Positions 44,281 through 53,800 of a stretch of DNA of 64,000 nt are shown here, one piece after another. Under the pieces are notes generated by a model. The model ran no database searches and was not told the DNA's origin. It saw only the letters and a list, made by a program, of their open reading frames with translations. The stretch covers positions 124,001 to 188,000 of the forward strand of contig NZ_JAEINV010000004.1 in assembly GCF_016342705.1 (NCBI RefSeq), read 5' to 3'. The stretch's first letter is position 1. Each line of letters opens with the position of its first letter. The stretch is from Lutibacter sp. GTDB taxonomy: Bacteria; Bacteroidota; Bacteroidia; Flavobacteriales; Flavobacteriaceae. Made by a program: the position numbers and the translations under genes.

Positions 44281-44311
44281 GTGACGACTTCTCGACTGCG
44301 CTCGAAGTGAC
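44281..44311. repeat. REP-like intergenic element
   Basis: A GC-rich 31-base stretch in AT-rich surroundings, starting GTGACGACTTCTCGACTG and ending CTCGAAGTGAC, with imperfect inverted arms. I recall this sequence as a common intergenic repeat of flavobacterial genomes. The window shows one copy only. Confidence 0.5.
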
Positions 44312-44334
44312 AATAAATTGAAAATTGATTTTAT

Positions 44335-44374
44335 AAAACGCCCCTATTCATCAAAAGATGAATAGGGGCGTTTT
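44335..44374 (-). terminator. Strong intrinsic terminator after the carboxypeptidase gene
   Basis: An 18-bp perfect stem (44335-44352 with 44357-44374) and a 4-base loop, with T-rich flanks, lie 22 bases past the stop of the leftward carboxypeptidase gene. It would end the two-gene transcript that starts with the giant T9SS gene. Confidence 0.92.
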
Positions 44375-44396
44375 GTTTTTATGGTGTTGTTAAATT

Positions 44397-47300
44397 TTAA
44401 TTAATTATTAACTTTTTTGTTGCCTTCCCTAGCTGCGTGCTCACTGTTATAAAGTAAATCCCCGACATAAAATTAGTAGTGTTTACCAATTCCGTATTAT
44501 CAAAGTTATTTTGCACCTTTTTAGCATATACTTTTTGCCCTAATACATTGGAAACTGTAATATCAAAATCATGTATCTCATTTGGCATTTTAATAGTAAT
44601 CTCACCTGTTGAAACTGGATTTGGGTAGATAGAAAACGTACTTAAGATTTCATCTTCAATGCCTAGGGTAGAATCTATAATATTTACCGTATAATCTTCT
44701 ACTTCGCCTTCTGCAAAAATTTCACAAGAAGATGGAGCTGCATTATATTTCATACTAACTCTCATTCTTGTATTCCCTAACGTTGCTGTCCCAGGAACTG
44801 TAAAAGTATTTGAAACAGGTGTATTCGTATTTGATGCTGTATTTAAAACGATTTCTGAAGATTCGAAAGTTCCGTTTTTATTATAATCAATCCATACAAC
44901 AACCGCTTCGCTATATATACCATTTGGCCAATATTTAGTTACTGATATTGTATTATTTATAGAATTCAAATCTAAATTAGGAAAAATAACAGAACTGGTG
45001 TAATCAGAATACCCTAAACTTGTTGTTGATTGAGAATTATTATTTACACTATTTAATTGCACGTTACTTATATATTCAAAAGCAATTGAGTTTCCTTGCG
45101 AAGGACAATAATTCGCTGCTAAAGTTGTAAATGTTAAAGAAGAACTATAACTAGAACTATTAGTTGCACATTTAGCTCTCACTTGAACTTCATATTGTGT
45201 AGATACACTTAAACTATTAAAATTATAATTAGCACTAACTAAACTATTTACATCTATCCAGCTTGATGCGCCAAAAACTCTATATCTTAAATCATAAGTA
45301 GCTGATGGAATATTATCCCAACTGGCTGTTGCAGAATCTGCAGTTATAGCAATCACTGAAACATTAGTAGGAACACTTAAAACACAAGGCTCTACGACTT
45401 TTATAATTTTAAAATCATCAATAAAGAAACCATCAGATGTTGTTGAGTAATTTTCAGATACATTTAAAGCGTCTGTTCTAAAATTAAACCTAATTTTCGC
45501 AGTGCTCGAATTAAGTAGTGTAGAATATGTATCATCAATAACTATTTCTTCCATCACCCAATTATCCATTCTATCACCATCATATATTTGACCTTTACTA
45601 TTAGCTTGAAAATTTGCATATGTAGCGCTTTTATTATCATGACTTGTAGTAGCGCTTGTTGCTTCTGGTTTGGTATATTTTCCTTTTAGAGATATCCAAT
45701 TAGTACCACCGTCAGGAGAACCTAAGACCTCAACAAAATCATAATTTCTTTCAATATCCCATTTTGAATAAAACTGAACCAAAACTTCAGTTGAATTAGA
45801 AAAATCATAACTATTTGTTGTTGTTAGTGTCTTAGTTGCATTATTAGAATATGTTCCAGTACTTAAGGAATTCGTATTAGAATATGCATCAGCAGTACTA
45901 TTTATCCAACCACCAGATTGAGTCCAGCCAGTTAAACCATTGGTGTCTGGAATATGGTTAAATAATACAGTAGGTTGGTAATATTTTTCAAAATTAGCTT
46001 CATAAATAATACCATTATCATTTGATAACTTCACATTATATTCTATTTTTTCATTCGCAGTAATGGCAGGGTTTAACTCTAAAGTAGCTGTAACTGTTCT
46101 CTGTTCTAAAACATTCATTCCTATTTCAGTAGCTGGTGATGAAATGCTATTGATATTAGAAGATATTGGTGTTACAGTTACTGTAAAGTCACTCCCTGTT
46201 TGGCCAATACGTTCAATTCCAAAATTTAAGCCAGATGTTATGCTTGTAATATTACTTTGCGTTAAGTCATGTAGTTTTGCATATTTTCCACCATAATAAG
46301 CAGTTCCGAAAGAAATTCTCATAGACTGTTTAGCTATAGGAACAATTAATGATGGAGCAGGCCAAAAACCTGAACTCCCATGTTCTGGTGTAGTTCCTAA
46401 TATTCCTTGTCCAGAGCCAAAAGAACCATTAAGGTCAGCAACAGGAGGATCAATACCATTATCATAACTACCTGCCATCCAATCATCTGGTAATCCATTA
46501 GATTCATAAAATATAGTAGCTCCGTACAAATACCTGTTATACCTTGTCATTTCTTCATGCCATCTATAAAATTCGTCTTCTCGTCCTGATTTTTTGGTAG
46601 GAATACCACCATAAGGATGTGGAACTGAATTGGCGTATGAGTGATTCCAAACTGAAGTTTTAAAATTTCGATTTAAAATAAAATTAACCATTATTTGCGT
46701 CTCTGGTTCAGAGGCTCTACTTGGACCTCTATAATTTGATGCGGTTTGAGTTCCTGAAGAACCAATATTGTTATAGCCCCAGAAGTAATCAAAATTTCTA
46801 TTTAAATCAACCCCTCTATCAACAGAAGTGTTTCCGGTTCCACCTGTAAGAGGTCTTAAGTTTTTGCGTTGCATCCCACCACCATCATCAACTAATCCAT
46901 CTGCCACTGAATCTATATGTTCATTCCATCTTAAACCATCAGGATTTACAACAGGAACAAAATATAATTCATTGTTATCCACTAACTCTTTTATGGCTGG
47001 ATTGGTATTGTAGTTTTCAATAAGATACCACATAAAGTAAATGTTATTCATTAAAGCACTTACTTCTCTAGAATGGATCATAGATGTAAATAACATTTGC
47101 GGTTTTGTATTTTCTGGAGTACCACTTTGATTTCCAGTTATCCTTACATACCATATGGTTTCTGGATCCCATCGAGTATTACCTTGACCTGTATAAGTTG
47201 CGGGTCCATTATTCTGTGGATTGGTGATAGTTCCAGATGGATTTCCCCAAGTTTTCTGCCCAGATGAGGATGCATTTGCTTTTTGAGATACTATGTTAAG

Positions 47301-47870
47301 TCCATTGGTTTGAGAATAAGTATACATTTGATCTAACTCAGCCTTCATTTCACTAAACGTTAAACAGCCACCCATACTTCCTAAATTAAAATTAGTAGGT
47401 GTCATCCAATCAACTTCATTAAGCCCCGCATATTGTAGATAGTTATCCACTATAACACTTGTTATTGATGCCGAGCTTTTCTCATTATTTGTTGATTTTA
47501 TACCTAATTTTTTTTTATTCTTTTCAACTTCTAATTGTGCTTTGGCAATAGGTAAATCAATCGCAACTCTTTCAGAAGTAAATTTTGCGAGATCTTCAAT
47601 TTCTATTATATACTGGACTTTTGCTTTGTTTAAACTTTCAATTTCAGATGAATTAAGCTCCATAAACAAGGTATTATCTTCAAAAAAAGCACCACATCTT
47701 AAATCTATACCTGCCTCTTGTACTTTTAACAAAACAGCCGATGTAGGGTTATTGATTCTTATTTTTTTACTATGCGTATGATCTAGATTTTCATTTTGAG
47801 AAAAAAGAACAAAAGAATTTAAAAAAATAACAATGAATACTATTTTTGATTTTAATTTATTGAAATTCAT
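44397..47870 (-). CDS. Secreted M14 zinc carboxypeptidase with T9SS sorting domain
   Basis: 1157 residues. Signal peptide about 1-24. The M14 carboxypeptidase domain has zinc ligands His266 and Glu269 in IHSREVSAL and His410 in NHSYANS, and catalytic Glu496 in TPEHGSSGFW; GVDLNRNFDYFWG and VPVVNPDGLRWN are also typical. Then follow a MAM/immune-inhibitor-like jelly roll (about 634-823), a fibronectin type III domain (about 829-914), a GEVED domain (about 920-1060) and a type A sorting domain (about 1075-1157, IYPNPVSTGEITI). It trims C-terminal residues from proteins outside the cell. It starts 4 bases after the giant gene, so they share a message. It lacks the shared module of its neighbours. 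Confidence 0.92.
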   Translation of the reverse strand: MNFNKLKSKIVFIVIFLNSFVLFSQNENLDHTHSKKIRINNPTSAVLLKVQEAGIDLRCGAFFEDNTLFMELNSSEIESLNKAKVQYIIEIEDLAKFTSERVAIDLPIAKAQLEVEKNKKKLGIKSTNNEKSSASITSVIVDNYLQYAGLNEVDWMTPTNFNLGSMGGCLTFSEMKAELDQMYTYSQTNGLNIVSQKANASSSGQKTWGNPSGTITNPQNNGPATYTGQGNTRWDPETIWYVRITGNQSGTPENTKPQMLFTSMIHSREVSALMNNIYFMWYLIENYNTNPAIKELVDNNELYFVPVVNPDGLRWNEHIDSVADGLVDDGGGMQRKNLRPLTGGTGNTSVDRGVDLNRNFDYFWGYNNIGSSGTQTASNYRGPSRASEPETQIMVNFILNRNFKTSVWNHSYANSVPHPYGGIPTKKSGREDEFYRWHEEMTRYNRYLYGATIFYESNGLPDDWMAGSYDNGIDPPVADLNGSFGSGQGILGTTPEHGSSGFWPAPSLIVPIAKQSMRISFGTAYYGGKYAKLHDLTQSNITSITSGLNFGIERIGQTGSDFTVTVTPISSNINSISSPATEIGMNVLEQRTVTATLELNPAITANEKIEYNVKLSNDNGIIYEANFEKYYQPTVLFNHIPDTNGLTGWTQSGGWINSTADAYSNTNSLSTGTYSNNATKTLTTTNSYDFSNSTEVLVQFYSKWDIERNYDFVEVLGSPDGGTNWISLKGKYTKPEATSATTSHDNKSATYANFQANSKGQIYDGDRMDNWVMEEIVIDDTYSTLLNSSTAKIRFNFRTDALNVSENYSTTSDGFFIDDFKIIKVVEPCVLSVPTNVSVIAITADSATASWDNIPSATYDLRYRVFGASSWIDVNSLVSANYNFNSLSVSTQYEVQVRAKCATNSSSYSSSLTFTTLAANYCPSQGNSIAFEYISNVQLNSVNNNSQSTTSLGYSDYTSSVIFPNLDLNSINNTISVTKYWPNGIYSEAVVVWIDYNKNGTFESSEIVLNTASNTNTPVSNTFTVPGTATLGNTRMRVSMKYNAAPSSCEIFAEGEVEDYTVNIIDSTLGIEDEILSTFSIYPNPVSTGEITIKMPNEIHDFDITVSNVLGQKVYAKKVQNNFDNTELVNTTNFMSGIYFITVSTQLGKATKKLIIN

Positions 47871-47874
47871 GAAT

Positions 47875-50800
47875 TTAATTTATAATTATCTTTTTATTAA
47901 TCGTTCCTTTCTGAGTTTTAATTTGCACAATATACACACCTGTAACCAATTTCACCGGTAAGGAAATGTTATCATCTTCAAACTTTTGATTCCAAGTTTT
48001 AATAGTTTGACCAATATAATTAACTAGTTTAATTTCAGAAATTTTGGTTTCAGCATCACTTTTAATTTGCAATTCAGAAATTTCATTATTCATAAATATA
48101 TGACCACCCAAAACAACTTCAATAATCTCATCTGGATCTTCTTCAATTACTTGAGGTATAGGTTTAAACACTAAGTAAAATCTATCATTATATTCACCTG
48201 CTTCTAATTCTTGCTCAAACGGACTCTCTTTTAAATTATATGTTTTTTGCAACAAACTATCTTTTAAAAATAGTTGCATATCAGCTATATCATTATCAAT
48301 TTTATCAATTTTTATTTTTACGGTTCCTGTAGTACTCAATTTTAAACCCAGTGGAATATCTTTTAAATTGGTTTGTGGGTTCATCCCTTGAATTGTGAAT
48401 TTTTTATTAGCTATCATCCAAAATAAATCATCTTGCTGCTCACCATAAATTGGCCCGTCAAATCCCCAATCTACCTGTTCCGTAGCTCTTTCATCAAATG
48501 TCAATAACAATTGCCTTGAATCAATTTTTGGCGTTTCAAAGTCTAACCAAATTTTTAATCGTTTATCCTTTAATGCACTTGCAACTTTTACAGCATTTGT
48601 TGTCTTTTTTGCTATTAGATTCGAGGATTTCATAAAAACAGAAATGGTGTCTGCATCAACAATATTTTCTTTAACAAAAATTCGTTGTTTATTTTTAAAA
48701 TTGATTGTTTTTGCGCCAACAATAGCATTTCCTTGAACAAAAAATCCTTGACCCACAGCAATATATCGCCCTGGTTTTTTTGAAGAGTTGCCACCATTCC
48801 CTACAAAATAACTGGTTGCTTTTGTACCTCCAGATAAGTTAAAAGTTGCATACCCTGCTTGATAATTTTTTAATATATGATCATTTCCACCATAATGTTC
48901 CCAAAAATAAATAGTCCCTCCTTCTATATTAGGATTATCTAAAATAAATGCCTCTGCATCAATTGCTGATGGATAAGGATTCCCTATTAAATAATCATTA
49001 TTATCATTCACTGTTAAGGTAACATCACCGTTATTTGGCTTCCCAACAAAAGCATAATTCTGATCTGAAGAGCCTGATATTCCAGTACCTTTCATTAAAA
49101 ATCCTTCTCCAGCAATTAAAGCTCCAGTACTTTTAATTTGGTCCCATTTACTATAATTGTTATGACTATCATTGGCATATTTATAAATCCAGTACTCTGC
49201 TATTTTTAATGGAAATCCTATTGCTCCATCGTAACCACCAACAAATGAAATGTTAGGTAGAGGAAATGCATTTGGATTAGTTCCATCTCTTAACACGTCT
49301 GCAACTGTAAAAGTTGAACCTACTGTTGCTCCTGTTTTAATAACTGGTGAAGACCAATCGTTATATCTGTACTTGTTTCCTACTCCTTGTTGATCACGTT
49401 CTAATACACCATTGGTTCCTGCCACTAAATCACTATCTGTTGATTGGATTAATTGGGATTCCCCTTGCAAGTCAATTTTTCCATTTAAATTTAAATAATG
49501 ACTTACGGTAATCCCATTTCCAGTACCTGAGTATGAGTCCGTACTAGTTGGATTTGTACCCGTAACTTCTAATTGTTTTGTAGCATCTACAAACAAACCA
49601 AGTACCGTTCTATTTCCAAAATTAGCCGATGGTAAACTTGAATTCTCTAAAGTAACATTATTACTAATTTGAACAATGTTCCAATCAATGGTGTAATTAT
49701 CGTTGCTATTTATAAAAGTATCTCCATTTCTATCAAAAGTGGCTGCAATAATGGAAGCTTCGCCAGGTATTGTTTGCGCAGACCCATTTTGCCAAGTTGA
49801 ATTTAAATTCCAACTTGTACTAGCTGCTGAAATATATGGTAGCGGTGCTGTTTGAAAATCAACAGTAACTAAATTTTTAATTGCAGCGGTATTTCCATTA
49901 TCTGAAGCATCCTTACAGTTTGTAAATGTATAGGTACTCATTGGATAATACCCTTTTAAATTTGTCCAATCAACAGAATTAATATCATTTTTTGATGGGG
50001 TAATACTTAAATTCTTAAAATAAGAACCTGATACTTTTGTTCCATCCCTTTGAATTTCTTGATTCATTATAAAACGCAATTGCTCTTGTGTTAATGCAAC
50101 ATTCCAAATTCTAACTTCATCAATATTTCCTTGAAAAAAGGACGTTGTTGCTAATCCGTCTGCTGCTGCTATTAAAAAGGATTCCGTATTAGAAATAGGA
50201 GCCGTTAAGTTTTTGGTTTGCGTAACATCTTCAACTCCATCAATATATAATTTTGCCTCAACACCATTATAAACCACAGCAACTTGATGCCAAATATTGT
50301 TTGGTATAATAACCGATGAAGTAATAGTTTGTGTAGTTCCATTTTTCCAAATCATTTCAAGACGGCCTGTTGCATTAATTTTGAAATCATATCCACCGTT
50401 GGCAAATGAACTATTTCGTTTCGAAACTATTGAATTATCATTCGCAGCTTTTTTAATCCATGCAGAAATTGTAAAAGCACTATTTAAATTTAATTTATTC
50501 CCTGCATCTAAATAATCGGTAGATCCGTTAAAGAAAATAGAACGCGAATATGTTCTTTCTGGAGCATATCCAAATGTGATATATTTAGTTCCATTAAAAT
50601 CAAAATTAGTTTCTAAATTTGAACCATTTGTAGACATTATTCTATATTCAGCACTTGGACTAAATATAGGACTATCGGAAATAAACATAAGAAAATCTCC
50701 CGGTGGATTTAAAGTAGCTGTTAACAAAATTGAAGGAATAGAAACCTTCACGGCAGGAACATTTCCCCCAGATTCAACAACTCTCCAAACTCTACCTATT

Positions 50801-53800
50801 GGGGTAAAATCAACAGGCGTAGATAATCCAGATATTCCAGCACTTAAATTTACAATAATAGGTGTTTGGGCGCTTAACGTATTATTATTATGACCCCAAA
50901 CCAAAAAGTCTTTATCATTTGTAAACATATTTGGATTACTAGAATTCGTGCTATAAATATCACCCAATCCAATTGTAATATCATTTACAGTATTTTCAGT
51001 TTTTGATTGTTTTTGATTCAATTGCGATTTATCATCTCTTCCAATTCCTGCAATATTATAATTAAAACTAGCCCCTGCACCATAAATAATAGTTCCTGCT
51101 GAGTTCACATAATCTACGCTTGTTCCATTATTCCCTAAAGTAATACCATATTTTATTGCTAAATAGGTTTCAATTTTTCGTTTATCAGCATCAGAATTTC
51201 TAACATTGTAATTGATAATTTCTAAAATATCCCCATCATAACTTGCATCCCAATACTCACTTCTACCTAACCAATATCTTGAGTTAACAATGTTTTTATA
51301 AGCACTATTACTAACTGCCGAAGTGGTAAGCGTATTTCCATTATTTAAAATATCCATTTTTACTGTTGGATATGTGGCATTTCTCCGTGGGTTAAAAATA
51401 TTTACACCCGTATAAAATTTAGTGGTACTAATTTCTGCAACTCCAAAACCTACTGTTCCTGTACCAGCTCCTTGGTTGTACGCCATTAATTCATTGGTAT
51501 GTCTAGCTGAAGTATTTCCCATTTCAAAACCTGTAACATCTTGACTACTTCCATTTAGTGAAATATCATCACCACAATAAATATCCATTGCGTTTGATGT
51601 ATAGTTTACATTATTTGTTGGTTTTACAACAACAAACATATCAATATCATTAAAACCTTGTCCTCCAGACATGTAATTGTTTCCATTAAAATACACTACA
51701 GGATTGAAGTTTACATTGTTGGTAGCATTATTGCGAAATTTCGGCTCTTTAGAAAATTTAGATATCGCATTTTTAGTACTTCCAAAGGTTTGATCATACC
51801 ACGTATAAATTGTGTTATTATCACTTACACTACCAATATTACTATCTGCTTTTAACCAAAATTTCAGATTAGATGTAACACCTCCCGGAGCAACAGTAAG
51901 CACTGGAATATTTTGTACCTCAGCTCTAATAACAAAATCATAGGTTCCTTCATCAGCATCATTACTTGTTACTGTAATAGTTGCCGTTTTAACGCCTGTA
52001 GCGGCTGTAGGTGTAAAAGTAATCACGAACCAGTCAACGCCTCCGGCCGCTAGGGACGAATTTAAAGGTGTTGCAGAAAACAAAGAACTATTAGCGCCTG
52101 TTATTGAAACAACTGAATTTATAGTTAATGAGCTATCTCCAAAATTATGCACTGTATAAACCATTGATATTGGCGTAGTCGCATCAGTTACGCCAAAATC
52201 TGTTTGATCTAAAATGCTTGGTGTAGTGTCTCCATCTATAATTGAAACTTCATTTCCTTGTATATCAATTTCTCTACCTGAAACTCCAGCCGATCCTTTA
52301 ATAGCAAAATCATAAATACTTTCATTAGAGTCATTATTATAAATATTAACAATACCTAATGCAGTACCTGTAACGGCAGGGTTGAATGTAATTTGAAATG
52401 TTAAACTATTTCCAGCTGCAATAGTATTGCTGCTTGGTTGTGCTGTAACAGTAAAATAACTACTTCCAGTAATTGTAACAATAGGAACACCTGTTAATAA
52501 TAAAGGACCAGTTCCTGTATTTTGTATGGTAAAAGTTCTAACTACCGTTCCTGGTAATGTAACATTTCCAAAATCAGTTCCAGCTGCAGTTGAGGTCCCC
52601 GCTTCTCCATCATTAATGTTATTACCACCTAGCCCTTTAAGATTAATCTCAGGCACTAATCCTGTTGTTCCCGTACCAGCAATATCAAAATTAAAAGGGT
52701 TTTCATCTGGATCATTGGTAACAAAAGAAACATTGGCATTTCTAGTACCTAAAGCAGTTGGTGTAAAGGTTATGCTAAAAGTAGTACTTCCTGAAGGAGC
52801 TACGGAAGCTGCTGGAGCAGCAGTTACAACAAATTCAGATGCATGAACACCAGAAATTGTAATTGTCCCAACAGTTAAATTTATTGTTCCCGAATTTTGA
52901 ATAGTATATGTTCTTGTTAAACCAGCTCCAATTCCGCTAGACCCTAAATTTGTATAATCTGTTGTAATTGGGGTAATATCTTCATCATAAATTATATTTC
53001 CATTTCCTAATACTGTAATTTCAGCATAATCTATTGTTGCAACTACTGGAACTCTTGGTGTTGAAACACAAGAACCATTACTTGCCTCCACATAATATGT
53101 TGTTGTGGAAATAATCCCAGGTGTTATAAAACTAGTGCCTGTTGCCAATGGTGAACCCCCAGTTAAATTTGCATACCAAGAAATAGTACCAGAAGAAGCT
53201 GTTGCTCCTAATGTAAGTGATCCTGCATCTGGTCTTGAAGCAGGTGTTGTGCCTGTGATGGTTGGTGATTGAGTAATTGTTACACTTGAGGTTGCGCTTA
53301 CCAAACTACAACCTCCTGAGGCTGTAATGGTATTTGTAACTGTATAGGTTCCTGGCGTACTTGTTGCTAAATTTATTTGCCCTGTTGAAGTGCTTACAAA
53401 ATTAAGACCTGCTGTAGATGAAAATGTTCCTGCCGTTCCTCCTCCACTAAATGTAGGTGATGGGTTTGCCGCATTAGAACAATATGGCGTTCCTGTATAA
53501 CTGAAAGTTGCTACCGGAACTGACGTAATAGTAACCGATCTTGTTGCAATAACTGCTGAACAACCGCCTGAAGCAGCAATAGTATACGTTACTGTATACG
53601 TACCAGCCGTACTTGTACTTGGTGTAATAACGCCTGTACCTGAATTAATTGATAATCCAGATGGCGACGCACTATACGTTCCTCCGGTATATGAACCTGT
53701 GCCCGTTAATGTTACTCCTTGTGTCGTACTCACTGATTTACAATAGGAAGTACTTGAATAATTTATGGCAGCTGTGGGTGCTGCATTGATAGTTATGTTT

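Larger units (their letters stand above)
43846..44396. other. Intergenic region with tandem repeats, a REP-like element and a terminator
   Basis: About 550 bases without a gene. From left to right: AT-rich leader region of the 40042-43845 gene with no convincing TAnnTTTG box, five 21-bp tandem repeats (44101-44199), a REP-like element (44281-44311) and a strong hairpin (44335-44374). No open frame of note. Confidence 0.7.

Noticed and set aside
46063-46296. Short plus-strand frames opposite the T9SS genes (also near 50576-50893, 55031-55306, 60260-60658)
   Set aside because: They are read against long, clearly coding genes, have low-complexity products and no promoter boxes.
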